Below are positions 19,803 through 28,980 of a stretch of DNA of 64,000 nt, one piece after another. The position numbers and the translations under genes were made by a program. The notes under the pieces are model-generated. The model had not been told where the DNA came from. It made no database searches and saw nothing but the letters and a program-made list of their open reading frames with translations. The DNA is taken from positions 1,054,001 to 1,118,000 of the forward strand of contig NZ_JANQBQ010000001.1 in assembly GCF_024723825.1 (NCBI RefSeq), written 5' to 3'. Within the stretch, counting starts at the first letter, position 1; each line of letters starts with the position of its first letter. This DNA is from Romboutsia lituseburensis (lineage in GTDB: Bacteria > Bacillota > Clostridia > Peptostreptococcales > Peptostreptococcaceae).

Positions 19803-20537
19803 TTATAACTTTAATTTATAACTATTATGCTTTAACCATAATTCTTCATCTTTATATGATGGCATTATTCTTCCAACAAATTTATAAAATTCCTTAGAAT
19901 GGTTCATATGTACTAAATGACTAAATTCATGAACTAATATATATTCTATTGACTTTGGTCTTGCCATTGATATTTTAGAGTTTATATATATATTTCCTTT
20001 TGAAGTACAAGATCCCCATCTCTTATTTTGTTCTTTTACTTTTATACAAGCAGGAGTTAAGTTATTCATTATTTCTGATTTATTTTTAAGTTTTTTTAAT
20101 TTTTCTATAACAATTTTCTCACTTTCACTTTTGTACCATCTCTTGAGTATATCTTTTAGATTACTTTGAGTTAAATTGGTACTTTCTATCATAATTTTAT
20201 TTTCACTTATATAAACATTACTATTGTATTTAGTGGATTTTATAATGTTTAAATAGTATATTTCTCCTAAGTAATAAAGTTCTGTTCCATCTTCAAATAT
20301 AATTTCTTCATTTATATCAATATCTTTATATTTGTCTAATTGCTTTAATATCCAATCAGACTTACTTTTTAGAAGTTTTTCTAAAGTTTTAATATTAATT
20401 CCCGGGGGACTTATAATTGCTACCTGATTTTTAGGTTTTACAGTTATCGTTATATTTTTACGCTTTCTATATATAACGTCTACCTTTATTTCAGCACCTT
20501 TATTAAACATTATTATTTCTTTATTTATTTTAATCAC
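19803..20537 (-). CDS. YgjP-like zinc metallopeptidase (DUF45)
   Basis: A 244-residue cytoplasmic protein of the YgjP/DUF45 family, a SprT-like zinc peptidase fold. The metal site is in LVHEFSHLVHMNHSKEF (about 203-219), where HEFSH supplies two histidines and a third follows nine residues later, the usual M48-like arrangement. Upstream are KEQNKRWGSCTSKGNIYIN (about 175-193), the family's conserved RWGSC block. The function is uncertain in most bacteria. The frame opens with GTG at 20537, which lies inside an AGGTGA ribosome site; an ATA at 20528 sits at ideal spacing, and an ATG at 20510 has no ribosome site. Confidence 0.85.
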   Translation of the reverse strand: MIKINKEIIMFNKGAEIKVDVIYRKRKNITITVKPKNQVAIISPPGINIKTLEKLLKSKSDWILKQLDKYKDIDINEEIIFEDGTELYYLGEIYYLNIIKSTKYNSNVYISENKIMIESTNLTQSNLKDILKRWYKSESEKIVIEKLKKLKNKSEIMNNLTPACIKVKEQNKRWGSCTSKGNIYINSKISMARPKSIEYILVHEFSHLVHMNHSKEFYKFVGRIMPSYKDEELWLKHNSYKLKL

Positions 20538-20617
20538 CTACTTATCTTCCCTTATGGTGTAATCATACTCTCCTTATACGTAAAAAATTATATCATAAGT
20601 TGTTCTTTAGTAAAAAT

Positions 20618-20656
20618 AAAAACACCTTAATGTAAAATTAACATTAAGGTGTTTTT
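20618..20656 (-). terminator. Intrinsic terminator after panF
   Basis: A 16-bp perfect stem (20618-20633 with 20641-20656) ends in A and T runs, just after the panF stop codon. Confidence 0.9.
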
Positions 20657-20669
20657 ATTCTTATATTTT

Positions 20670-22172
20670 CTATTTATAGTAAACTCCCCAAAATGTTTCT
20701 ATTACATCATCATCTGGTGCTTTTGTTAGCTTAGATATTAGAATAAACATTCCTAAAGATATCAATAATGGTAATACAATAGTATGAGTACCAAAAGGTC
20801 TAATCCATATTTTACTAAATAACACATATGTACCTATACCACTTATTATAGATGCTATAGCACCTTGATAATTCGCTCTTTTCCAATAAAGCCCTAGTAT
20901 TATAGGCCATAGGAATGTAGCAATTATACCTGCATTAGCATATAAATTTAACCATACTATTAAATCAGGTGGATTAATTGCAACTAAATATATAGCTATT
21001 CCTAAAACAGCGGTTGATATAATACTTATCTTACCTATTTTTTTAGAATCTGATTTTAAACTTGGTTTTATATAATTAACTACTATATCATTTACTATAG
21101 CCCCTGAAGCAACTAACAATTGTGAATCTACTGTAGACATTATAGAAGCTAATGGCCCTGCTAATAATATTCCTGCTATAACAGATGGGAACAACTGAGT
21201 GGTAAGAGTTGGTACAACTAAGTCTCCTGATTCTATACCAATCACTAAAGTTGATCCAAAAGCGCCTACCATGTGCATCCCTAAAAGTAGTATCATAGAT
21301 ACTATCGTTCCATACTTTATACCTTGGTGCAAACTTTTAGTATCTTTGTAGCTCATTGCCCTTTGTGATACTGATGGTATTCCTACAACTGCAAATCCAA
21401 CTAATATCCAAAATGATGTTACCCATAATATAGTCATATTACCTTCTGTTACTCCAAAAGGAGTTATCATACCTGGATCAATACTTGCCATGTTTTGTAC
21501 AATATTTGAAACTCCATCACCGGCAATAACTGTTCCTACAAAGATAGTTATCGTTGCTATCGTCATTATTATACCTTGTATTGTATCTGATATTGTTACT
21601 GCTCTAAATCCACCTATTACCGTATGTACTATAACTGTAACACCAAAAGCAGTTAATGCTATATTGTAATCAAGTCCTACTGAGCCTTGTAAAAGTCTAG
21701 CAGCTCCTACCCATTGAGCTGCCATTGCTGATATAAAAAATACTACTATGGATATTGAAGTTATCACAACTACAATATCAGACTTATACCTCACTCTTAA
21801 AAAATCTGTTATAGTAACTGCATTTATTTTCCTAGATATAATAGCAAACTTTTTTCCAAGCACCGCTAATGTAAAGTATCCTGTTGGCATTTGTGCCATA
21901 GCTAAAAAGACCCATCCTAATCCTTCTGTATAAGCCGTTCCTGGTCCACCTATAAAGCTTCCTGCACTTAAATAAGTTGTAACTAAAGTCATAGCAAGTA
22001 CAAAACCTCCTAATCCTCTTCCTCCAGTCATATACTCATCCATAAATTCATTTTCTTTGTTATTTGATTTTCTAGCTTTATTAACGAACTTCATAGAATA
22101 AAAACCAACACCAAATATTGCTATGAAGTATATTATTATAGGAACTAAAACTCCTAAATTAACATTTTTCAT
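20670..22172 (-). CDS. panF: Sodium:pantothenate symporter
   Basis: A polytopic sodium:solute symporter of 500 residues, likely importing pantothenate for coenzyme A synthesis. Family marks include TGGRGLGGFVLAMTLVTTYLSAG (about 49-71, of which GGRGLGG is the key loop), IGGFRAVTISDTIQG (about 185-199) and RAMSYKDTKS (about 268). The upstream gene encodes a YhdT protein, and yhdT-panF is the arrangement in enterobacteria, which supports the substrate call over proline or iodide members. ATG at 22172 overlaps the YhdT stop codon by one base, so the two are coupled. A strong terminator follows. Confidence 0.92.
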   Translation of the reverse strand: MKNVNLGVLVPIIIYFIAIFGVGFYSMKFVNKARKSNNKENEFMDEYMTGGRGLGGFVLAMTLVTTYLSAGSFIGGPGTAYTEGLGWVFLAMAQMPTGYFTLAVLGKKFAIISRKINAVTITDFLRVRYKSDIVVVITSISIVVFFISAMAAQWVGAARLLQGSVGLDYNIALTAFGVTVIVHTVIGGFRAVTISDTIQGIIMTIATITIFVGTVIAGDGVSNIVQNMASIDPGMITPFGVTEGNMTILWVTSFWILVGFAVVGIPSVSQRAMSYKDTKSLHQGIKYGTIVSMILLLGMHMVGAFGSTLVIGIESGDLVVPTLTTQLFPSVIAGILLAGPLASIMSTVDSQLLVASGAIVNDIVVNYIKPSLKSDSKKIGKISIISTAVLGIAIYLVAINPPDLIVWLNLYANAGIIATFLWPIILGLYWKRANYQGAIASIISGIGTYVLFSKIWIRPFGTHTIVLPLLISLGMFILISKLTKAPDDDVIETFWGVYYK

Positions 22173-22483
22173 TATTTAAACTCCCTTCTATATTTCTCTA
22201 CTTCTTCTTCACTTAAACCTTCTAAGGGCATATCTTTAAAAAATTTATTTATCATTACTACTGTTAATATAGAAAATAAAACTCCACCTACTATACAGCT
22301 CATGAAAAACCATGTAGGTAATCCTAATATATATGTATATTCAGATATATCTTTTTTTCCAAATCCATATCCAAACCCAAACCACCATATAAGATTTACA
22401 ATTCCAAGGCCTAATCCCATAAGTGCTTCTTTATTGCACTGTTTAAATCTAGGATCTTCTGTTATTTTTTTATTATCTTTCAT
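22172..22483 (-). CDS. yhdT: YhdT family small membrane protein (DUF997)
   Basis: A 103-residue protein with two membrane helices (about 22-42 and 55-80). It has the family block FKQCNKEALMGLGLGIVNLI near the N-terminus and WWFGFGYGFG. YhdT proteins accompany PanF and are thought to be a small partner of the symporter; the exact role is not known to me. The start at 22483 follows GGAG with 8-nt spacing. It is the first gene of a two-gene operon with panF. Confidence 0.9.
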   Translation of the reverse strand: MKDNKKITEDPRFKQCNKEALMGLGLGIVNLIWWFGFGYGFGKKDISEYTYILGLPTWFFMSCIVGGVLFSILTVVMINKFFKDMPLEGLSEEEVEKYRREFK

Positions 22484-22655
22484 TGAATTTGCTCCTTTCA
22501 GACTAGCTTATACTTAAGATTTCCTTTATTTTGATTTTGTAATCTATTTTTATTATTTTATCCAAATCTTATTGTATTATTTTTTGTCTAAATTTGTCTA
22601 CCATTATTTTGTATACAAAATAATTTAATATACAAAATGATGATTTTCTTTAAAT

Positions 22656-22702
22656 AAAAATAAAAGTGAACCATTTAATTTAAGTGGTTCACTTTTATTT
22701 TT
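22656..22702. terminator. Strong bidirectional-looking terminator
   Basis: An 18-bp perfect stem (22656-22673 with 22685-22702) with A/T flanks overlaps the stop codon of the deacetylase gene and terminates it on the minus strand. Confidence 0.85.
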
Positions 22703-23465
22703 ATTTGTACAAATTTCCTATCCAAAAATTTTGAGGTTGTTGATCTTGTTCTATAGGAATAATATCATACCCCTGTTCTGTTAAGTGTTTTAAAATTCCA
22801 TCTAACGCTTCTACTGTTTGTTTTTTCTCATGAATTAATATAATTACCTCTTTTTTATTTTCAGTATATCTTTTAACATTTTCAACTATTTGAACTGAAT
22901 TAGATTTCCAATCTTGTGTATCTAAGTCCCAGTCCCATAACTTATATCCTGCTTCAACTAGCATTTCATAAGATTTCGTTGGAGTATAAGGCTTGCTCCC
23001 ATATGGTAACCTTATTATATTTGATTCTAAGTTAGTGATGTCATGGAATGTCTCTTTATTTTGATCAAATTCTTTTTTTGCAGATACATTACTTTTGTAC
23101 AATTCATGTATATCATGACTTACACTATGAAATCCAGCTGTATTTCCATTGTTTATTATATTCTTAACCTGTTCTGGGTAAGTTTTCATATTTCTATCGA
23201 TCATAAAAAATGTTGCTTTTGCTCCATATTTATTAAGAGTATTTATTATAGTATCTGTATATTTACTTGGGCCATCATCGATAGTTATATATGCTATTTT
23301 TCTTTGCTCACTTTCAATTATATTTTCATAAGAATTATCATAGCATATATTAATTGTACTGTTTGAATCTGCATATATATTTTTTATATTCGATATACAA
23401 GCTCCTATTGTAACCACACTTGTACTTAGTATTATGGCGAGTGTTTTTCTTAAATTTTTATGCAT
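22701..23465 (-). CDS. Polysaccharide deacetylase (NodB domain), exported
   Basis: A secreted or membrane-anchored carbohydrate esterase 4 enzyme of 254 residues, probably removing acetyl groups from peptidoglycan. Residues 1-32 are a signal sequence or anchor. The NodB motifs are visible: TIDDGPSKYT (motif 1, about 60-69, catalytic base and metal Asp), FHSVSHDIHEL (motif 2, H-x3-H, about 117-127), IRLPYGSKPY (motif 3, about 150), DWDLDTQDW (motif 4, about 180) and ILIHEKK (motif 5, about 208). It resembles the PdaA/YjeA-like clostridial group, but the lone gene context does not say whether it acts in vegetative wall or spore cortex. ATG at 23465 follows AGGAGG. Confidence 0.9.
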   Translation of the reverse strand: MHKNLRKTLAIILSTSVVTIGACISNIKNIYADSNSTINICYDNSYENIIESEQRKIAYITIDDGPSKYTDTIINTLNKYGAKATFFMIDRNMKTYPEQVKNIINNGNTAGFHSVSHDIHELYKSNVSAKKEFDQNKETFHDITNLESNIIRLPYGSKPYTPTKSYEMLVEAGYKLWDWDLDTQDWKSNSVQIVENVKRYTENKKEVIILIHEKKQTVEALDGILKHLTEQGYDIIPIEQDQQPQNFWIGNLYK

Positions 23466-23649
23466 GTTTTGTTCCTCCTATTAGCTTTATATTTATATAA
23501 TGTCGTTTTTAGGAACATCTTTTATTAGATTTTAGATTAGACGTTTATTGCGACAAATAAACCTTTTAAATTTTAGCTTCTCTTATATTATTAGTCAAAA
23601 ATTTTGTTTTATCAGCATTCTTTTAAATTCCAAAAAATATATAAACATA

Positions 23650-23682
23650 AAAAAAAACCCAAAGCAAAGCTTTGAGTCTTTT
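23650..23682 (-). terminator. Intrinsic terminator after amino-acid permease
   Basis: An 8-bp stem (ACTCAAAG/CTTTGGGT on the minus strand, one G-T pair) is followed by nine T residues. Confidence 0.8.
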
Positions 23683-23685
23683 TTG

Positions 23686-25038
23686 TTACGCTACTTTATT
23701 TGATTTAGTCTCTAATCCATTTTTCTTTGACATATAGTTATAAACTGGTAATCCTATAGCTGTTATTACAAGCCCACCTACTGATATCATAGTTGTTTGC
23801 ATTCCAGCAAGGAATAATTGATTAACTATAACAAATAATCCACTTAATATAGCTATCATTGGTATCACAGGATATAAAGGTACTTTATATGGTCTGTGTA
23901 AATTTGGTTGATCTTTTCTTAACTTTATTACCCCTATAAATGTCAATACATAGAATATCCATATTGCAAATATTGATAAATCTGTTAATAAGTTAAATTG
24001 TCCAGATAAAGCATATAATGCTGATAATATTGCCATAGCTATTGTTGCATTAGCTGGTGATTGAGCATTGTTTAACTTTGATAGGAAATTGTGTCCTGGT
24101 AAAGTTTTTTGAGAAGCTAATGTATAAGCTATTCTTGGTCCTGTTAATATATATCCATTTAATGCACCGAATACTGATATTAATATACCTACAGTTATTA
24201 TTTTACCACCAACTTGTCCAAATATCTTTTCTGCAACTAATGCCGCTGGTGCTGCTACTGATGCTAATTCATGAGCTGGTGCTACCCAAAGGTAAGCTAA
24301 GTTTATAATTAAGTAAACAGCCATAACTAATGATAATCCACCAACTATTGCTTTAGGTAAATCTTTACCTGGGTTTTTCATTTCTCCAGCTAAAGCACCA
24401 ACATTTATCCATCCGTCATAAGCAAATAGTACAGCTATTAATAACTGACCTAATACTCCACCTATGCTTATTCCTTCTCCTACTAATGGAGTTATTATTT
24501 CATTTTGTCCTGATCCTTTTATGAATCCAAATACCATTATTAATACAAGAGGTATTAATTTACATACAGTAGATACAGTTTGTATTGCTCCACCTGTCTT
24601 AGATCCTAATGTATTAAGAGCAGCTACTAATAATATTATTCCTACTGCTAGAGGAAGTTTCAATGCTGGATTTCCCATTAATCCAGTTGCTTGTTCTGCA
24701 AATATAACTGCTAATGCTGCTATAGTTGCTGGGAAGAATAATACCGTTTGCATCCACCCTGTCAAAAATCCTAATTTTTTACCATAGATCTCACTTATAT
24801 AAGTCATCATTCCGCCTGTTTTAGGTATAGCTGCTGAAACCTCCGCAGCTGTAAGTCCAGCTGTTATAGTCATTATTCCAGCTAATACCCATGCTAAAAT
24901 TCCAAGTCCTGGTGCTCCTCCTGTTGCTGAATAAACCGCTTGTGGCTTAAAGAATACTCCCCCACCTATAACCATACCAACAACTGTTGATAAAGCAGCA
25001 GCCATACCAAGATTTTTTTGAAGTTCCTTGTTTTCCAT
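23686..25038 (-). CDS. APC-family amino-acid permease
   Basis: A membrane transporter of 450 residues with about 12 helices in the amino acid-polyamine-organocation family. The first helix carries STVVGMVIGGGVFFKP (after the start, about 15-30), the unwound substrate-binding GxG segment of the family. VLFAYDGWINVGALAGEMKNPGKDLPKAI (about 212-240) gives the conserved helix 6 region, of which FAYDGW and GEMKNPGKD are the signatures. Its similarity is to the LAT-like serine/threonine exchangers. I place the start at the ATG at 25038, because AAGGAG lies 10 nt before it; an in-frame ATG 24 nt upstream lacks a ribosome site. Single gene with its own terminator. Substrate undetermined. Confidence 0.88.
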   Translation of the reverse strand: MENKELQKNLGMAAALSTVVGMVIGGGVFFKPQAVYSATGGAPGLGILAWVLAGIMTITAGLTAAEVSAAIPKTGGMMTYISEIYGKKLGFLTGWMQTVLFFPATIAALAVIFAEQATGLMGNPALKLPLAVGIILLVAALNTLGSKTGGAIQTVSTVCKLIPLVLIMVFGFIKGSGQNEIITPLVGEGISIGGVLGQLLIAVLFAYDGWINVGALAGEMKNPGKDLPKAIVGGLSLVMAVYLIINLAYLWVAPAHELASVAAPAALVAEKIFGQVGGKIITVGILISVFGALNGYILTGPRIAYTLASQKTLPGHNFLSKLNNAQSPANATIAMAILSALYALSGQFNLLTDLSIFAIWIFYVLTFIGVIKLRKDQPNLHRPYKVPLYPVIPMIAILSGLFVIVNQLFLAGMQTTMISVGGLVITAIGLPVYNYMSKKNGLETKSNKVA

Positions 25039-25486
25039 GTCTGTGCATCTCCTTAAAAACATATAATTTATTTTTTTATCAGTTCATCTTACATCTATAA
25101 TTATAATGTTTTTTTCAGTCATTTCAATACATTTTTTACTATTTTTCGACACTCAATTTTAAAATTATGTTTTTTTAGAAATTTTATTTTACAAAACGTT
25201 ATTTTTTTTAATTTTCTACCAATTTAAAATATTTAGTTTTTGTTGAATATATTGATATTTAAATGTTTGATGCAATGAATATATTTGAAATATAAATAAT
25301 TTTAGATTTTTTGCTCCGAAGAAATGTTTTCCTATTATTTTTTTAAATATAAAAAAATTATAATTTTATAGCTTTTACTTTATTTTTTGTTATATTTTTA
25401 TGATTTTTGTCTTATTTTTCATAGTATTTAATAAATACTAAACTCAAATTGTAAATTTTAGTTCATATTTAACTTTTTCTAAATAT
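25039..25486. other. Gene-free A+T-rich intergenic region
   Basis: About 450 nt between the permease start and the terminator of the azoreductase gene. It presumably holds the permease promoter. I see no further structured or coding element. Confidence 0.55.
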
Positions 25487-25536
25487 TATAAATATCCTTA
25501 ATATTTAAGCATTATTAATATATAAGGATATTTATA
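25487..25536 (-). terminator. Intrinsic terminator after azoreductase gene
   Basis: A 13-bp perfect stem (25487-25499 with 25524-25536) lies immediately after the stop codon at 25544. Confidence 0.7.
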
Positions 25537-25543
25537 ATAACAT

Positions 25544-26191
25544 TTAAAATTTTATAGAGTCTATTATATAATCAATTTTTTCACATGCTTTATTTATAGC
25601 TTCTTTTTTCTCTTTTTCACTGAATCCAGTTCCATCCACTAAAAGTTCTTCAAATTTTTTAATTCCCATAAATTTCATTATATCTTCTACATAACTTAAA
25701 CCTTTATTCATTGCTGGTTTTAATAACCAAGGTATATGTCCTCCTGATGATTGTACATACACAACGGTTCTAGGATTATCATTTAATAATCCTTCTGGTT
25801 TACCATTATCAAAACTTATTGTTTTTTGATCTTGCATTATACAGTCTATATATTCTTTTAATGGTGCTGGAAATGATAAGCTCCACATTGGTGCCGCTAT
25901 TATATATACATTTGAGCTTATAAATTGATTACACAAACTTCTTATCTTTTTAATTTCTCTTTGGTCCTTATCATTTAATTTTTTTGTATCACTTTCATCA
26001 ACTACACAGTTTCTTTTTTCAAAGTATTGATATTCTAATCTTGGAATATGTTCTTTGTATAAATCTACTTCTTCTACTACAAAGTCTTTATTTTTTTCTA
26101 AAAATCTATTTATAAGTTCTTTTGCTACTGTTTTACTTGCTGACAGTTCCTCTGGCTTTGAATTTACACTAATATATAATAACTTATTCAT
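25544..26191 (-). CDS. azoR: FMN-dependent NADH:quinone oxidoreductase / azoreductase
   Basis: A cytoplasmic flavodoxin-fold enzyme of 215 residues that reduces quinones and azo compounds by two-electron transfer from NADH with FMN. The phosphate-binding region is ISVNSKPEELSASKTVA (about 5-21), the flavin loop is APMWSLSFPAPLKEYID (about 96-112, the P-x-W-x-x-S-F-P-x-x-L-K hallmark) and VQSSGGHIPW (about 150) closes the site. The frame extends 87 nt further upstream, but AAGGAGG lies 6 nt before the ATG at 26191, so I start there. Single gene between two terminators. Such enzymes answer to quinone or electrophile stress. Confidence 0.9.
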   Translation of the reverse strand: MNKLLYISVNSKPEELSASKTVAKELINRFLEKNKDFVVEEVDLYKEHIPRLEYQYFEKRNCVVDESDTKKLNDKDQREIKKIRSLCNQFISSNVYIIAAPMWSLSFPAPLKEYIDCIMQDQKTISFDNGKPEGLLNDNPRTVVYVQSSGGHIPWLLKPAMNKGLSYVEDIMKFMGIKKFEELLVDGTGFSEKEKKEAINKACEKIDYIIDSIKF

Positions 26192-26389
26192 ACACATCCT
26201 CCTTAAATTATTATTTATACTATTATTTGTACTAAAATATAATTTATTCTTTGTGTACAATTTCAATAAATTAAGCAAAATAAATTTTTATTTTTCAACT
26301 AATATGTTTAGTATCTAATTAATGGGGTATATATTTATTAGAATCCTAAAAATAAAGAATTTATAAATCTTCTCGTTTTTCAATTAAAT

Positions 26390-26420
26390 AAAAAAGACAG
26401 GTGCATGACCTGTCTTTTTT
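26390..26420 (-). terminator. Intrinsic terminator after aldehyde dehydrogenase gene
   Basis: A 13-bp perfect stem (26390-26402 with 26408-26420) with a 5-nt loop and a T-run on the minus strand. Confidence 0.9.
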
Positions 26421-26421
26421 A

Positions 26422-27798
26422 TTATTTCATGATTTTTTTTACCATACTTAATTTATTTTTATATGGAGGTAGGACTATTTTTATATCTATATTGGTTGAT
26501 TTTTTAACTATTGACTTTTTATAAGTAAATGTTTCAAAACTACTTTTACCATGATATTTTCCTATACCAGAAGTTCCAACCCCTCCAAAAGGTAGATAAT
26601 TTGATGCAACATGACTTATTGTATCATTTATACAACCTCCACCAAATGCAAATCTATTTATAATATCTTCTGAAAATCTATTATCTTCTGAGAAAACATA
26701 TAGCGCTAACGGCTTAGGGTGAGCATTTATATATTGTTTTATATCTTCAATAGTTTTATATTTTATAACAGGCAGTATAGGTCCAAAAATTTCATCTTCC
26801 ATAACTTTATCTTTGAGTGTTATATTTTTTAATATAGTCGGTGATATAAATTTATTTTCTTTATCAACTTCTCCTCCAAAGATTATTTTATCTTTATCAT
26901 GTTCTAAAATTTCAGCTAATCTATTCATGTGTCTGTCATTTACGATTCTTCCAAATTCATTATTTTTTGAAATTTCATTTCCATAAAATGATTTAATTGA
27001 TTTTTCTAAAGCTGTGCACAACCCCTCATATATATCTTCATGTGCTAAAATATAGTCTGGTGCTACACATGTTTGACCCGCGTTTAAAAGTTTTCCCCAC
27101 ATAATTCTATTAGCACTTATATTTAAAGAAGCTGTATTATCTACTATTACAGGTGATTTTCCACCGAGTTCTAATGTTATTGGTATTAAATTTTTACTTG
27201 CCTTTTCCATTACTATTTTTCCTACATTAACACTTCCTGTAAAAAAAATATAGTCAAATTTTAAATCTAATAAGCTGCTGTTTACCTTATAGTCGCCTGT
27301 AATAACAGTTATGTATTCTTCACTAAAAGCTTCTTTTATCATCTCTTCTATTATTTTTTCTGTATTCATAGTATACTCAGATGGCTTTAAAACTACAGTA
27401 TTTCCCCCTGCAATTGCTCCAACCAAAGGCTCTATTAAAAGTTGAAATGGATAGTTATATGGACCTATTATTAATACAACTCCATAAGGTGCACTATAAA
27501 TTCTTGATTTACCTGGAATTTGTGCAATATCATTTTTAACTTTTTGTACTTTAGACCATTTTTTTATATTTTTTAGTGCATGTTCAATACTACTATATAC
27601 AAATCCAACTTCATTTGAATATGATTCAAATTCATGCTTACCTAAATCTTTTTCTAGAGCATCCATTATATCCTTTTCATATTTTTTTATAGTACCTTTT
27701 AATTTTTTTAAGTTTTTTATACGTGTATCTACATCTATATTTCCAATACTATCTAAATAGTCTTTTTGCTTTTGTAATATTTTTTTATAAGTATTCAT
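26422..27798 (-). CDS. NAD(P)-dependent aldehyde dehydrogenase (class 3 / YwdH type)
   Basis: A 458-residue cytoplasmic enzyme oxidising aldehydes to acids. Seen are VLIIGPYNYPFQL (about 103-115, cofactor fold start), VLKPSEYT (about 137), FTGSVNVGK (about 184, Rossmann GxxxxG), the catalytic-base motif LELGGKSPVIVD (about 205-216) and the catalytic cysteine in NAGQTCVAPDY (about 238-248). EIFGPILPV (about 335) follows. The short length and the absence of a long N-terminal arm place it in the class 3, fatty or coniferyl aldehyde dehydrogenase-like group. The ATG at 27798 follows GAGGTGA. Single gene. Probably detoxifies medium-chain or aromatic aldehydes; substrate not determinable. Confidence 0.9.
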   Translation of the reverse strand: MNTYKKILQKQKDYLDSIGNIDVDTRIKNLKKLKGTIKKYEKDIMDALEKDLGKHEFESYSNEVGFVYSSIEHALKNIKKWSKVQKVKNDIAQIPGKSRIYSAPYGVVLIIGPYNYPFQLLIEPLVGAIAGGNTVVLKPSEYTMNTEKIIEEMIKEAFSEEYITVITGDYKVNSSLLDLKFDYIFFTGSVNVGKIVMEKASKNLIPITLELGGKSPVIVDNTASLNISANRIMWGKLLNAGQTCVAPDYILAHEDIYEGLCTALEKSIKSFYGNEISKNNEFGRIVNDRHMNRLAEILEHDKDKIIFGGEVDKENKFISPTILKNITLKDKVMEDEIFGPILPVIKYKTIEDIKQYINAHPKPLALYVFSEDNRFSEDIINRFAFGGGCINDTISHVASNYLPFGGVGTSGIGKYHGKSSFETFTYKKSIVKKSTNIDIKIVLPPYKNKLSMVKKIMK

Positions 27799-27875
27799 AA
27801 AATCACCTCATTCTTAAATTATATATGTAATATTTTTTTATTTTATCTATTAAATTTACTAAAATGCGGTTTTAT

Positions 27876-27919
27876 AAAAAATAGACCTAATACTATTATT
27901 TAGATACTTGGTCTATTTT
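27876..27919 (-). terminator. Intrinsic terminator after rhodanese gene
   Basis: A stem of about 10 bp (AAAATAGACC with GGTCTATTTT) and a T-run on the minus strand, just after the stop codon at 27937. Confidence 0.75.
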
Positions 27920-27936
27920 ATTAATTTACATTAGTA

Positions 27937-28782
27937 TTAATTTTTTAAATTAGTTTCAATTTCATTATCATCATAACTTATCCAGTCGCTAAAGCTTCCT
28001 GTATATACTTTATGATTTATATTAGCTTCACTAAGTGCTAAGCTATTTACAGAAGCAGTTATTCCAGAACCACAATATACTATTACTTCTTTATAGTTAT
28101 ATAGTTCTTTGAAATGTTCTTTTAATTCTTTTACTGATTTTAGTTCTATTTTTTCATCTACTTTATTAAATATATCCATCCAAAAATAATTTAGTGCGCT
28201 AGGTACATGCCCTGCTTTTTTGTCAACAGGTTCAAATATTCCTATGTACCTTATATTTTCTCTTGAATCAACAATAGCTACATTTTTATTATAAAGTCTT
28301 TCTTTTACATAGTTCATGTCAACTTTCATTTCTTCATTTATTTTTATATTGAATATATCTTTGTTATTTTTAATTTCTACAGTATTTATCTCTCCGCCTA
28401 TTTTTTTGAATGACTCTATTCCATCTCTAAGTACATATACATTATCATGACCTAAGTACTTTAATGTCCACCAAAGTCTAGATGGTCCAGCTAGATCACC
28501 TTCATCATAACAAACTATAATAGAATCATTGCTTATACCTATATTTTCAAAAGTTTCTTTTAAGCTTTCTATGGATGCTAAGGGATGTCTTCCACCATGT
28601 TCCTTTACTTCGCTTGACAATTGAGTTTCAATATCTAATCTTACCGCTCCTTTTATATGACCTTGTTCATAACTTTTCTTTCCATAGTCCTTATCCATTA
28701 AACTAAATCTACAATCTACTATAATTAAGTTTTCATTATTTATATTATTTTTTAACCATTCTACACTTACTAAATTACTCAA
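27937..28782 (-). CDS. Two-domain sulfurtransferase (thiosulfate / 3-mercaptopyruvate type)
   Basis: A cytoplasmic tandem rhodanese of about 281 residues that moves a sulfane sulfur to cyanide or thiols through a cysteine persulfide. The first, inactive domain begins LIIVDCRFSLMD (about 17-28) and has KGAVRLDIE. The second has VAIVDSRENIRYIG (about 170-183) and the active-site loop YCGSGITAS (about 238-246), whose cysteine is the catalytic one. The CGSGIT loop resembles the mercaptopyruvate-type CGSGVTA. AAGGAG lies 8 nt before the TTG at 28782, a better start than the GTG at 28791 that overlaps the ribosome site. Single gene with a terminator. Confidence 0.9.
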   Translation of the reverse strand: MSNLVSVEWLKNNINNENLIIVDCRFSLMDKDYGKKSYEQGHIKGAVRLDIETQLSSEVKEHGGRHPLASIESLKETFENIGISNDSIIVCYDEGDLAGPSRLWWTLKYLGHDNVYVLRDGIESFKKIGGEINTVEIKNNKDIFNIKINEEMKVDMNYVKERLYNKNVAIVDSRENIRYIGIFEPVDKKAGHVPSALNYFWMDIFNKVDEKIELKSVKELKEHFKELYNYKEVIVYCGSGITASVNSLALSEANINHKVYTGSFSDWISYDDNEIETNLKN

Positions 28783-28922
28783 TCTAATCACTCCTTAATA
28801 ATATACGTTCTTTAATCTGTCATATTATTACATTTTTAAACCTTTTCCCTACATTATATCAAATTATTTCAAATCATAATATATAAAATAAATTTTGAAA
28901 TTTTATCTACAGTTAATTAAAT

Positions 28923-28976
28923 TAAAAGAGTGTATCTATAAAATGAAATAAATCATTACTAGATACACTCTTAAAA
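28923..28976 (-). terminator. Intrinsic terminator after subtilase gene
   Basis: A 13-bp perfect stem (AAGAGTGTATCTA at 28926-28938 with its complement at 28960-28972), just after the subtilase stop codon. Confidence 0.75.
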
Positions 28977-28980
28977 TCTA

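Noticed and set aside
24057..24308. Plus-strand open frame antisense to the amino-acid permease
   Set aside because: It has no ribosome site and its composition mirrors the membrane-protein codons on the other strand. The same holds for other long antisense frames, for example at 16160-16837 over the symporter and 38582-39055 over the phosphatase.
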